From contig JAFMOC010000081.1 of assembly GCA_019802505.1 (NCBI GenBank), positions 150,001 through 214,000 on the forward strand: DNA of 64,000 nucleotides. Reading direction: 5' to 3'. Position numbers and translations under genes: made by a program. The notes beneath the pieces were generated by a model that saw nothing but the letters and a program-made list of their open reading frames with translations, did not search any database and had not been told where the DNA came from. Source of the DNA: Corydoras sp. C115. Its lineage: Eukaryota > Chordata > Actinopteri > Siluriformes > Callichthyidae. Below, one piece after another: positions 1-13,300 of the stretch. Numbering within the stretch: position 1 is the stretch's first letter; the number at the start of each line of letters is the position of its first letter.

Positions 1-1157
1 CGAAGTGAGTAAATCTACATTTACATTTAGTTATTTAGCAAATGCCTTAATTAAAGCGACTGAAAAAACAACACAAGTCAGTATGTTAACAAGTGTGACC
101 TGGTGAGAACGAATAAGGGCTGGAGAGGATTTATTTTTAAAATACAAAACTGCCATACAGCTGTGTTCCTGATACGCCATACAATGTCTTTCCTCCTGCA
201 GCATAAGATGTTCCAAGTTTTAATGGCTGTACACTGTCAACAGCAAAATGGTGTGTAAATAAAGCAATATTGCATGAGAGGGAGTGCATTATTATGAATA
301 ATTTACATTAATGCACAACCTCGAATGCCTTATCGCTTTTATAAAATTGTTACAAACACGCTATATTTAAAAAAACAATGTTTAAATTAATTAATAAAGT
401 GAATGCTAATTACTGAGTAATGGGTTTCTGGTTTCTCTAATGATCAAATACTGCCATCTACTGACCATATTACAGAATGCAGAGGTGTGCATTGTTGTCA
501 GATATGTCGCGACTGGGCAAACCAAATCAAATTTAGGAATACACATTTCATAATTACCCCTAATCAACATCTACTTTCATCGGCTCTGACTTTGCCTCTA
601 ACTTTGAGGCGCCACACTATCCCACCAGCTGATTTGGAATGCCCACAAAATGGTTAATGTCAGTGTCCGTGATCTGAGGGGAGAGTTCGCTGATTTCCTG
701 TCTCCATGCACATGTTTCCAATTTCTTCTACCTGCGAGTTTCTGACATCCACTCTTTAGCATGTAGTCACTTGGTTGTCATCCAGGTTAGCTCCTGCTTC
801 AATGCCCACGCAAGAGGGGCAGGTACATTTAAAATACAATTTCTAGCTGGTGAAACTGCCAGACAGTGTTCCTGCTGCTCCATTACTATTTACCTGATCT
901 GCATCCTAAGTCTGCCTTCCATCTGCAGACTCCGCCCATCATACCCTCCCACCACAAGTTGAATCTATTGTAATCTAATCTATTATATTTAATTAATTAG
1001 ATTTTGTGTAAAAAGGCTTTAATGTTAAGATCACTGCTACTGGTATTTTATTTTATCTAATAATGTAACAAAGATTATAGTAGCATAATATTATGCAGTA
1101 CACTTTTGTGTATTTTGTACAGTATATCCTCTCTAGTATTTTGTATATCCTCTCTAG
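1..1157. other. elapor1 intron, upstream part
   Basis: No coding exon recognised. It contains one copy of an unclassified foldback repeat (258-545); the rest I cannot assign. Confidence 0.5.
258..545 (+). repeat. unclassified foldback repeat, copy 1
   Basis: AAAGCAATATTGCATGAGAG and, on the other side, CTCGAATGCCTTATCGCTTT form imperfect inverted arms; followed by GGTTTCTGGTTTCTC, CCATCTACTG and a degraded CCAAATCAAATTTAGG tail. The same ordered blocks recur near 35.9, 43.6, 52.4, 54.9 and 58.3 kb. No coding capacity. Confidence 0.55.
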
Positions 1158-1305
1158 TTCGACTTGGACTCCCAAGAAAGACTATATTGCATCTAATGTT
1201 GATGAATGCAGTTCTACGCTGTCGTATGCTGTAAACCTGAAGCAGATTGGATTTGTTTCCTTCAAGTACCTTTATCCTGATAAAAACATCTTTTTTGAAT
1301 TCTAT
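1158..1305 (+). CDS. elapor1: elapor1 exon (first in window)
   Basis: Starts after acceptor CTCTAG with the last base of a split codon; encodes STWTPKKDYIASN to NIFFEFY; donor GTAAGT, phase 0. The acceptor is chosen because the family resemblance starts right after it. No earlier elapor1 exon is visible in positions 1-1157. Confidence 0.85.
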
Positions 1306-4300
1306 GTAAGTATTTTACAGTAAATGTGTTCGGCTATTATAAGAGCAGTGTGAAAAGCAGAGTCAAAAACCTTTGTATACAATCAGAATCAGAATCATTC
1401 TCATTGTTAAAACCTGGAGGGAAATTGCAGTTCTTACAGATGCTCCATTTTTTAAAAATGATTTTTGAAGAAGACTTTGGCCCTTACAGTAGAGGGTTTT
1501 TGTGGTTTTGGTCCAGTTTACGTACTCCCGTACACACGTAGGGTGCGCTGTTTTGCCATTACCAGTAATACCATCAGCGGCAGTAGAGGTGACAATAAAT
1601 AGTTTGTGTTTTAATGTTATTTTAATGATAGAATTAAATTTTTTTAATTATTATTTGTTTTTAAAAGCACAGGGGGAATATGTAACAGGCACACTCAGGC
1701 AAGTAGTAAGGTATATGTGTGTAATATAGAGCACAATAAGTAAACAATGTTTATATACTCAAGCAAAGTGTGTGTAATAATTTTACCATTGAAGAGGTTA
1801 ATGTTGATGGTCATGAAATTTTCAAGGCTAAAAAAATTACTATTATTCATTTGTGTCGTCTTCCAGGTCCAAAATGACCAGTGCCAATCTACTGACTCTC
1901 AGAGTCGCTGGATGAAGATTTCTGATGGTAACTGGGTCTCTCACCATGTGAGTAATTATTCTTTGTATTCCTGAGTTGAAGCCCATGTTTTGGAAATGCT
2001 TTTGAGTCTGACAAAACTGCATTCAAGGAAATTCAAAGCATGATTTGTATTAGTGATAATGTGAATGACTGGACCCTCTGCCACCACAAGATGGAATTTT
2101 CTCTTCTCAGGTGCAACTCAGCCGTGGAAACAATATTCTATACTGGAGAACCACTGGGTTCACAATGTCTGGTAACACCATCAAGCCTGTACTGCTAAAG
2201 AACATTGCTATTTCAGGTATGATTTGATAAAGTTTTTGTGCTGGATCAAATATATGAGGTGGATAGACATTTCAACATTACAGTTTATTCCAAAAATGAT
2301 CAAAATATCTAAGCATTAAGTATTACAGTTGCCACACTCAAACTCATCAAACGGTGGATTTATATACCTTACCTTACACAAAGCAATAGAGAGAAGCTTT
2401 TTTTTCAATTAGTATTATCCTGCAATGCAATTAAAGGACCTGGTAAAAAACTTAGAATGGATTCCACATGTTTTTGCCTATGAATTGTGAATAAAAATAG
2501 TCTGTATAAATGAAACTGTAAAATACCAATACTTGTCACACTGTTTGCAGGAGTTGCATACACATCTGAATGTTTCCATTGCAAATCTGGCACCTACAGT
2601 TCTAAACCCGGGGCTGCCCACTGTACATCCTGCCCAGTCAACACCTATTCCAATAAAGGAGCAAGTGGATGCCAACAGTGTGAAGAAAATAAATATTCAG
2701 GTATTTAGTTGCGTTTTAGTTGCATTACTGTGTGATAGATATCATTTGGCCATTATGGGTGTAACAGTACACAAAATTTATGGTTCGGTGCATACCGTGG
2801 TATGGACCTTACGGTTTGGTCTGAATTCAGTTGGGGGGGGGGGGGGGGGGGGGTGGGGGGGGGGGGGGGGGGGGGGGCAGTTTTTAAAAAATTTACGAGC
2901 ACTTTTATTGAATGCTTTTTAATAAAATATTTTAATAATTTGGTATCAGTTCTTGCCATATTCCTGAATGTTGCACTATACGTGTTGCAAAATCTCTGTA
3001 AGTTTAAGTATTTAGAAAGGATTTCATAGCAAAGTGTTTACACAGGTGTGGAAAAGGTTTATGAAGTCTTAAACTTATATAAATAATAAAATGATTATAT
3101 TTTTACTTAGTTCTGTGCAGTAAATTTGTTAATTTTGACTGGTCAATTAAGGCATTCATTGGTCTGTTATTTTTGCATCAAATTTAAATTGTATATGTAA
3201 AATCAACTATTGGTATGAAAGAATTGGTATTTTTTAAATCAGTTATCGTAAAAATAATCTGCTCCATAATGACTCAAGGGCGGCACGTTGGCTTAGTGGT
3301 TAGCACGTTCGCCTCTCAGCGCTAGGGATTCCCGGTTCGAATCCCCATCTGGGTGGAGTTTCCATGTTCTCCCCGTGTCTGCGTGGGTTTCCTTCGGGTT
3401 CTCCGGTTTCCTCCCACAGTCCAAAAACATGGATCAAGTCAATTGAATTCTCAAAATTGCCCCATATAGAGTGTGTCTGTGTGAGTGAGTGTGTGCCCAG
3501 CGATGGATTGGCGCCCTGTCCTGGGTCTATCTGCCCAGCGCCCGAGACGCCCTCCCCTGGATGGGCATGGGGAACCCCACCGCGACCCTAATAGAGGATA
3601 AAGCGGGAGATAATGAATGAATGAATGAATAATGACTCAAGGGTCATCTGCTTTGTGTCAGGGTCCTGTGACACACTACTAAGATTTATTTTGCAGAAAA
3701 AATATTTTCCTTACTTACAACTCTGTTGTTATCAAAATATAAACGATGGCTTGTTAGTTAAATGCACAAAAAACACTTTAACCAAATTTATCTGCTGATC
3801 TTGTTTTTCTAAACTGCTGGTCTCTGTTTTGTGTATATGATACTCTAGGAGTTGGGTCAGAAACATGTAAGCAGAGGCCACCCTGCACAACCAGTGATTA
3901 TTTTTATACTCACACTCCTTGTGACTCAACTGGAAAGGTAAACAATAACAAAATGGCTTTACTGATATCAATGAGCTAGATGGATGTTATGTATGTACTG
4001 CATGATGTATGTACTGAGGATGTTACCTAAATCAGCAGGTAGTATGCAACTTATTTATTTGCTATTGCTGTATTGTATTTGTACATGGTAAATAAAGAAA
4101 CCTCACATTTTTCTTATTAAAGGTCATTTGTAAATTGTTAATCACATTATATTTTGTATATTATTTTACACTTTGTTTATTACTGTATTTATCCATAAGA
4201 TTGTTCATTCTTTTTTGTAGACAAAATTAATGTATAAATGGATTGAGCCAAAGATCTGTGACGAGAATGCAGAGGGAGCAGTTATTCTTCCTTCCTCAGG

Positions 4301-7300
4301 AGAGATGCAGACCTGTCCTCCCTGCAATCCTGGATTCTTCCTTACTAACTCCTCATCTTGTGAACCCTGTCCACAAGGTTTCTATTCTAATGGAACAGGT
4401 ACTTACACACCACTGTAAAAAGCAAATATTGTTGTAATAACATCTATAAAATTTTATTAGGCAAAAACAAAAAAACGGATATAACGGGATATTGTTTATG
4501 TGCTCCACTATGATGAATCAGATGTGTTAGTCACAGTTAGGATTCTTACTACACAGAAGGAAGTTGTTTTTTTTTTCCAAGCAGTATACGGCCAGGAGTT
4601 TTTGTGCAGAATACTAAAGAAAAGCAGGAAAACACTTTGGATAGAATGTAGGGGTGTAAATCGGTGTCACACTTGCACTTACACCTGTTGCTGTATCACC
4701 CGCACTTCCCACTAACTGCTCTGAGGCTTTTATTAGTTATACTCACCGTTCCCAATCACCGGAGTGATCACCTGTATCTCATTTCCTTTCCCGTCCTCGC
4801 TTCTTTTAAAGTCCTGTCTTGGCTTCCGTTCTTTGCATTGGTTCATGGCGCTCACTGTTGTGTTTTGCTCTCGCTGTCTCGTTGGATTAATGCTACTCCA
4901 TTTCAGACTCCTGCTTTTCACTCTCTTGGCATCAGCGATCATTCTCATCATGGACACCCCAATGTTTTTTTTGTTTCTGTTTTTCAGCGGATTGTTTTGG
5001 TGGGTATTTTCCCAGGACGACGTTAGCGATTTTTTTTTTGTTTTTTTACCTTCTTTATTTTTCTTGGAGGTACTTTTTCGTTAATAAACTATTACTCAGA
5101 ACTGCACTTAGTGTTGTGCCGTCCTTCTCTCCGGTATTGTGTCAGTAACCAACACCAGGACATGGCGCATCTAACCCCACCAATCAGTTTTTTTTGCTTT
5201 TTTTCTTACGGCATTGCAGGAGCTTGATGGGATTACTTATGGATCGCCAATCGCTACTGGAGCAGAGTTTTCAACTCAACCCTGCTTCTTCAGATTCCAC
5301 CAGCAGCGCAGACGCTTCCGCGTTGGAGACGAACCTCCCTACAGCATCACTACTTCCGGTGGCGGAGCCGGACCATTACTACGGGGACCCAGAGGGGTGC
5401 GAACAGTTCCTACTCCAGTGCTCCATGTATTTAGACAATCGTCCGCCAGCTATTGAAGAATCATTTCTCAACAGTCCAGTGACATGGGGCTCGGCTCTTT
5501 AGCGCGTGCGCACAGCTGAGATGCGCTTTTTTGACTTATTTCTGGAATGTTTCAAGAGCACATTCTTCCACCCGCGTCAGGGGCACATGGTAGGTGAGGC
5601 GTTGTATGAGCTGCGGCAAGGTTCTTGCTCGGTTGCTGATTACGCGCTTGAGTTCCAGACTTTAGCCGCACATTCTGGATGGAAGGATGCAGCTCATATC
5701 GTCGCTTATCGTTCTGGACTGCGATGGGGGGAGATTGCAGCGGAACTTTTGTACCGGGATGAGGGCAGGTCTCTCAGTGAAATCATCACCACCACCACCA
5801 TTCGTTTGGATCAACTTTGGCAGTCTAAGAAGAGCCAGATGTCATCTCACCCTTTCTCCTCGTTCACCCCACACTCTTCAGTTGCTGTGACTCCTATGCA
5901 GGTGGAGTCCATTCGGCTGTCTACCAGCGAACGTAGTTCGCGAACGGTTGTGCCTATACTGTGGGAGAAACGATCATTTGTTGGAGATGTGTACCACCTG
6001 TCTCTCCAATCGGAGGTGTGGTAATTCTGTTAAAGTAAAGGCTATTTCTTCTGCTCAGGAATCCTTGGTGGTAATGCATTTACCATATTTTCTGGACTAT
6101 AAGGCACACCTAAAAGCCTAAAATTTTCCCAGAAATCGGACGTGCGCCTTATAATCCGGTGCGACTTATACATGTACTGAGTTTCCAAATGCCGTCATTC
6201 GGGAGGATAAAATAAAGAACTCCAACCGCTGGACATTGGTGTAAACGGGGCATTTAAAGTAAAGTTGCGAGCGCCGTGGGAGCGATGGATGATAGACGGT
6301 GAACACACGTTTACTAAAACTCGGGAAGCAGCGGCGGGCGAGTTACGCCACCGTCTATGAATGGATTGTGGATGCCTGGGCTAAGCTTTCTGCTGTAACT
6401 GTTGTCCGAGCTTTTGCGAAAGCCGGCATCGTTGCTGAAGAGCCGCCTGGCGATGAGACTGACTCAGACATTGATGAGAGGGAACACCGGAGTGCTTGAT
6501 AGTGAAATTGCGCAGCTTTTTAATTCAGACACAGAAGATGAGGACTTTGATGGATTTATGGGAGAAGAGTGATTAAAATAATGTGTGTTTTGTCAAGTAG
6601 TAGAATAAACTTAAATTATAAATCACTGTTTTGCATCCTTTATCTTTCTTGTAGATTGTATGTTTTAGCAAGTGCCTTATAATACGGTGCCGTACAGAAT
6701 AAGTACCGTACAGAAATAGAGTCCGTAATTGAGACTGCGCCTTATAGTACGGTGCGCCTTATACGTGGGTCAAATACAGAAATAGACCCCGTAATTCAGA
6801 ACTTATTTTTTTCTTATTTCTTCTACCTTTTCCATTATTGTAGGTTTTCCTTAGCTTCAGCAGCACGACCCTGTCATCGCATGGGCTTCTTGGGAGATCA
6901 CTCATTGATTATATCACAGAATCCCTGAAGAGTGGCATTATTCGGCACTCTTAAGTCTCCCATGGCTTCTGGTTTCTTCTTTGTCCCCAAGAAGGATTCC
7001 TTTTTGAGATCGTGTATATACTACCAGGCATTTAACCAGGCTACCCGTAGAATTGCTTATCCCCTTCTTTTAGTGTCCTCTGCTGGTGAGCGTTTTAAGG
7101 GGGCCACCATTTTCAGCCAATCCATAAATTGGATTTACGCAGTACCTACAATCTGGTGCGCATTTGGAAGGGGGGCAAGTGGAAGACTTCTTTTGTCATC
7201 TCCTCAGGTCATGAATATCTGGTCATGCCTTTTGGTCTGACAAATGCCCCAGGAATTTTTTTGGCAGCTCTTCCCTCAGCTCTCCAGACTGCAGAACTTC

Positions 7301-10300
7301 TCTTTGCTCATCTTTTTCCTATTTTTGGTATTCCCGAGGACACGACAGGGCCCCCAATTAATTTCTGCAGTATGGGGTGCATTTCCTTGACAAGTTAGGC
7401 ACCTTTGTTAGCCTTACTTTGGGTTACCATCCAGAGAGCAACGGACTTTGTGAGAGAGCTAATCAAGAGCTGGGAAAATTTCTTCATATGTTTGCTTTTA
7501 ATAATGCTTCGGATTAGGCATGTTTCCTTCCTTGGGCCGAGATTGCCCAGAATTCTTTGAGACATTCCGCTACTGGAATGGCCCATTTCCAATGTATCCT
7601 GGGCAGATTAATGCCGTTTCGTACCGTTTGGACCTTCTGGTTCAATATCGGGTTTTCATTCGTCCCTTCTCAAGCCTTTTGTTGCAGGACCTCTTGACTC
7701 CATTCAGCAGGAGGTAGTCCTCCTTTGCGGTTGTGTATTCCATCTCCTCTTTGTTGGATTGGGAGGGTTTTGGCCCTGAAGAGTAACTGGGTTGCGATTT
7801 TCACAACAGCTTTCCTGAGAAACCTGCGCCCTGAGACAGAGGTCGATCAAGTCGTCGGGGTAAGTTCTCTTCTTCCTCTCCTCTTCTGAGGAGGGAGGAT
7901 GCTGTCACACCCGCCCCCTCTGTTGCTGTTTCACCCGCACTTTCCACTAACTTGTCTGAGCGTTTTATTAGTTCTACTATTAGGGTTTTATTAGGGTTTA
8001 TTAGTGGTTAGCACGTTCGCCTCTCAGCGGTAGGGATTCCCGGTTCGAAACCCCATCTGGGTGGAGTTTCCATGTTCTCCCCGTGTCCGCGTGGGTTTCC
8101 TCCGGGTTCTCCGTTTTCCTCCACAGTCCAAAAATATGGATCAAGTCAATTGAGTTCTCCAAATTGCCCCATATAGTATGTATGTATGTGTGCGTGATCA
8201 GCAATAGATTGGCGCCCTGTCCTGGGTGTGTCTGCCCAGCGCCCGAGGCGTTCTTCCCTGGATGGGCATGGAGAACCCCCGCAACCCTAATATAGGATAA
8301 AGCGAAAGATAATGGAAAGATGGATATCAGTCATATTAAAACAGTTGTGATCAATGCACTGTAAATATAACACTCCATAAAAAGAGTAAAATAAAGTGCA
8401 ATAAGATAAATTGTAATAAGAATTTAATAAAGTAATTCCAATGCTTACTGTGCAGGTCTAGTATAGTCTATTAACTATGTAATGTATGTAAAAATGTATC
8501 AGGATCCAGGAAGCAAGGGTAACTGAAACGGCTTATTGTAGCATAAACACAACACAACATGCATAAAATAGACAATGCATGACTAAATAAATGCTGATCT
8601 GAGGCCAGAACGGAAACAGCAAGAATATAAACTGAAAATAGACCATCTGATCAATGTAACCCACCAATGAATAAATACAGACAATTGTCTGCAGAGGGTC
8701 ACAAAACAGGTGAGGAATGCCTAGCACTCATTTAAATGTGTACTGTATATTATAAAAGCACAACCAGGCATGAAATCTATCATAACCTAATGTTCCATTC
8801 AGTTTCGGGAGATGACGTGTATGAACTACCATAACACTGATGTTTGGTTCTTATGTGTTCTTTTGTTGTTCAGTGTTGTTCTCATTATGCATGCTGATGT
8901 CTGATAGTCCACCATGCACCACAAAAAAAAGCACTCACTCGTAGCTTTGGAGAAGGTAGTATGCATATGTAGGAGCACATGTTAAATAGTATGTTACACA
9001 CACGTTAATATTGAGGCTAATAAAAAGGTGGCAATATAAACACGTTAATCTATACTCTAATCTATAGATTAGAGTATAGATTAATCTATAATCTATAATG
9101 CGGACGCGTCGCTACATCGAATTGACAGCTGTATAATTGATTCAAATCGATTAATATTTACACTCCTAATAGAATGCCAGACCAAGATAATTTTTGACCT
9201 GTTAAATAATTATTTTTATAATATTAATAGCATTGTTGGCCGCATGGCGGCTTAGTGGTTAGCACGTTTGCCTGACAGCACTGGGGATCCAGGTTCAAAT
9301 CTCAATCTGGTTGGAGTTTCCATGTTCTCACATGTGTCACATGAGTTTCCTCCAGGTTCTCCCACAGTCCAAAACCATGGTTTTAAGGTAAATTGAATGC
9401 CTTAAATTGCTCCATGTGTATTTCTTTGTGTCTATGTGAGTGAGTGTGCCCAGTGATAGATTGGCGTCCTGTCCTGGTGTATCTACCCAGCGCCTGAAAT
9501 GCATCATTTTATATTCATATAAAAATAGGATTGCGCTAAATTAAAGTTACCAGTATTAGGTTAGTTTAGCTGCCTGGCTTTTTACATAAAAACATCTATC
9601 AATGAACAAATAATTCAAAATATATTAATACAAAAGTTTACCATGGTGCATTAGCCTTTAATTGAAACTAAAATACAGAATTTTTACAGTCATAGTGCAT
9701 TTATATTTTACAAATCTTTAAAACTTACATACAATACATACGTCAGTCTTTTTAACTATATTGCACCAACATTCGCTACATTTTCAAAACTTAACCTCAA
9801 ATATTAAATATATTTTTCAACTTGGGCGACACGGTGGCTTAGTGGTTAGCACGTTCGCTTCTCAGCGCTAGGGATTCCCGGTTCGAATCCCCATCTGGGT
9901 GGAGTTTCCATGTTCTCCCCGTGTCCGCGTGGGTTTCCTCCGGGTTCTCCGGTTTCCTCCCACAGTCCAAAAACATGGATTAAGTTAATTGAGTTCTCTA
10001 AATTGCCCCATATAGAGTGTGTTTGAGTGAGTGAGTGAGTGTGTACCCAGCGATGGATTGGCGCCCTGTCCTGGGTGTATCTGCCCAGCGCCCGAGACGT
10101 TCTCCCCTGGATGGGCATGGGGAACCCCACCGCGACCCTAATAGAGGATAAAGCGGGAGATAATGAATGAATGAATTTTTCAACTTCTTTTAGCTGAGGT
10201 TGATGTCGCTCCAAACGGGCTCGCGCATTTGTCGTATTTCCAAAGTACCTCAATTTCATTTTACACATCTTGCAAACAGTTGTGCTCATGTCAAGCTCTG

Positions 10301-13300
10301 TCTTTTCCGGGACATTGTGGAATCCAAAGTGTGCCCAAACACTGGCTTTTAATGACGACGGGGCGGGTCAAATCCCACTATTCCCCTGCTCCCTGCTTCC
10401 TGCTCCATGCTAGCGGACTCCATTCAGACAACGGGAGCTTTGCTGAACAAGCTTACTGTACGGTGGCCGAGTGGATACGTAATGCGATATGCAGTATGCT
10501 CGGGAGTGTGCGGCAAAAAATAAAACTTAAATGCATTTTTTAAAAATCGATTTTTGAGCATTTTGAATAGATTCAGAATTGCCAGGACTATGAATCGCGA
10601 TTCTTTGAAGAATCTATTTTTTTCAGCACCCCTACTATTAATACAGGTAATGAGTGGATGACAGAGGAGCCACTTGAAGAAGAGGTTACCAGGTCTGTGA
10701 CAGCAGGAAATCTTGCTTTTTTTCTCAGTTTGTTTCTCATAGTTGAGGGCTAGCTATGATGTCAATTATAGGCCTCTTTCATCTTTTTAAGTGAGAGAAC
10801 TTGCACAATTGGTGACTGACTAAATACTTTTTTCCCCACTGTATCACGTCACTTGATTTTACAGTTCTACACAGTTATGTACAGACAAATGGCAGTTGCC
10901 ATTTATTTACTGAAAGTTTTTATTTTTTGCCATAACCTTTATCTCCACAGCTACACATTACAACTATACACTAATAGTATATATATTTTTTTTATTTACA
11001 GAATGTTCTGTATGCCCAACTGGTACAGAACCAGTTGTAGGTTTTGAGTATAAGTGGTGGAACCAGATGCCCAGCAACATGAGGAGTTCAGTCTACAGCC
11101 CAGAGTATAGTGACAAGCAAAGGAACACAGGTACACATAGCCTTATGTTGCACATCTGGACCAAACATCTGCTGCTTGCAATTCATTGGCATACTCCAAC
11201 CAACACCAACCATGTAATCACAGTAAATCCAGAAAATCCTTATAATAGTAGTGTAAACAACAATAAAAGTTTCAAATTATTAAACATGTGAGCAAATGGC
11301 TTTAGTAACTACTGAAAAAATGTCTGGGGCTTGTAAAGGGGTACAGAATTTAAACTTTTGTTCTGTTGTTGGGTGTTTGTGAGATTAAATCTCAATGAGG
11401 CTATTGCCATTCAAAGCCTGAGAGACCTTACAGGAATTAATGTTTCTTTAGGTAAGAGCTACGACCATTTTCCACTTGTTGAAAAGACTGTATTAATCTA
11501 ATTTGCAATGGTAATTTGTAATGGTAACTCAGGTTCCAATCTGGGTATAGTTTCCATGTTCCCTCTTAGATGTGTCTGCGTGAGTTTTCTCAGGGTTTAC
11601 CAGTTTCCTCCAGCCATGGATTGGCATCCTGTCCTGCATGTATCTGCCCAGCCCCAAATGCACTCTGTCTTGAATGGGCATAGGGAATCCTAGCAAAGGA
11701 TTAAGCATGAGATAGTGAAATGAGAAGAGATATTAGCATTAACACTCAGTTTTAATATGTAATGCCCAATCCTACTCCCTGCGCACGGAGAATTGTGACA
11801 CACTGCCAACAGTACTTTCATGTCTTGTGCCTGTACCATTCAAATAGCAATGGTGCTTGCTATCTTAGCAACATAAGACACAGCTGTACTACTAACTGAA
11901 GACAACCAAGGCGGAAGTCAACAGTTCATTCATTCAAGCAAAGGACATTCATTGCTATTTTGGCGTGATTTGTCAACACAGACGCGTACATCTCCACTTG
12001 TTAGGGATATACACAGATGTACACACAGCAGAGCACAAACCCATAATGCATGACAATTTTTATAAATAATAAAAAACAGAATACAAAATAAAAAAGAACA
12101 CAAAATTGTGCCATTGCCCACTGTGCCTGTCAGACTGTCCCAGAATTAATGGGAATGGCAATTGACACACTGATGTTTTATGGCATGATAGGCCCAACCC
12201 AAAATAATTAAGAGAATTAGTACATTCCTTTTCCTGACCTCACAACAACAAAGACACACTGACACACCCTAAATCAAGCTGCACGGTACCCAGATTCTTA
12301 CAAACCAGTCACTCTTATACATAATAATAAGAAGTTTGATCAGACCAGTTACAAAGCTATTTGCACATTTGTAGCACTCCTTCCACACATATGTTACCAT
12401 GCACAGTACTGGCCAGATTTGGCAGCTGATCGTTATTGAATAAGCCTTCCATTCACATTAGCGTCCTCTACTGGGCCCTGGTGCTATTACTGGTAATATT
12501 CATTAATTCATTATCTTCCGCTTTATCCTATATTAGGGTCACGGTGGGGTTCGCCATGCCCATCCAGGGGAGAACGTTTCGGGCGCTGGGCAGACACACC
12601 CAGGACAGGGCGCCAATCCATCGCTGGGCACACACTCACTCACACAGACACACTCTATATGGGGCAATTTGGAGAACTCAATTGGCTTGATCCATGTTTT
12701 TGGACTGTGGGAGGAAACCGGAGAACCCGGAGGAAACCCACGCGGACACGGGGAGAACATGGAAACTCCACCCAGATGGGGATTCGACCCGGGAATCCCT
12801 AGTGCTGAAAGGCGAACATGCTAACCACTAAGACACCGTGCCGCCTACTGGTAATATGTTTAATCCAATTCAGAGCCTTCTTAGTATTACAATCTGGAGC
12901 TGCTGTGTGTGTTCATTTTTTCATTAATTCTTATTTATTGATAATTCAGTTCTACCATCATCTACTGGTGTGTTTACAAGCATGGTGAAGGCAAGAGAAT
13001 GGTCCCAGAAGACAAGAGAAGAGGTTATTGCTCTTCACAAGAATGGCAATGGATATAAAAAGATTGCGAAGTTGTTAAATATTCCAAGAGACACTATCGG
13101 AAGTATCATTCGCAAGTTCAAGTTAAAGGGCACAGTGGAAACGTTACCTGGTCGTGGCAGAAAGAAGATCCTGACCGCGACTGCTGTGCGCTACCTGAAG
13201 CGTAATGTGGAGAAAAATCCCCCGCGTGACTGCTAAGGAACTGAAAAAAGACCTGTCAGATGTGGGCACTGAAGTTTCAGCTCAGACAATAAGGCGCGCA

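Larger units (their letters stand above)
4665..7980 (+). mobile_element. Ty3/gypsy LTR retrotransposon, decayed
   Basis: Order is 5' LTR, gag, interrupted pol with RT then integrase remnants, polypurine tract, and a truncated 3' LTR. LTR starts at 4665 and 7913 share TGTCACAC and the CACCCGCACTTyCCACTAAC block. Gag and the RT motifs resemble Sushi-ichi-like vertebrate gypsy elements. A pogo/Tigger relic interrupts it at 6085-6790 and a SINE cuts the 3' LTR after about 68 bases. Many stops and frame breaks: not mobile. Confidence 0.8.

Noticed and set aside
771..962. Short frame upstream as an earlier elapor1 exon
   Set aside because: No Cys pattern or family motif and no suitable splice sites; treated as intron.
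2533..2959. Poly-Gly and poly-Pro frames
   Set aside because: Produced by the G tract next to a real elapor1 exon; composition artefacts.
3281..3630. tRNA gene at the SINE-A head (and at other SINEs)
   Set aside because: A and B boxes are present but the cloverleaf is not intact and the sequence continues into a SINE body; these are tRNA-derived SINEs.
5506..6024. Gag frame as a domesticated RTL/PNMA-like gene
   Set aside because: LTRs, an in-frame stop and adjacent decayed pol mark it as a plain gypsy relic.
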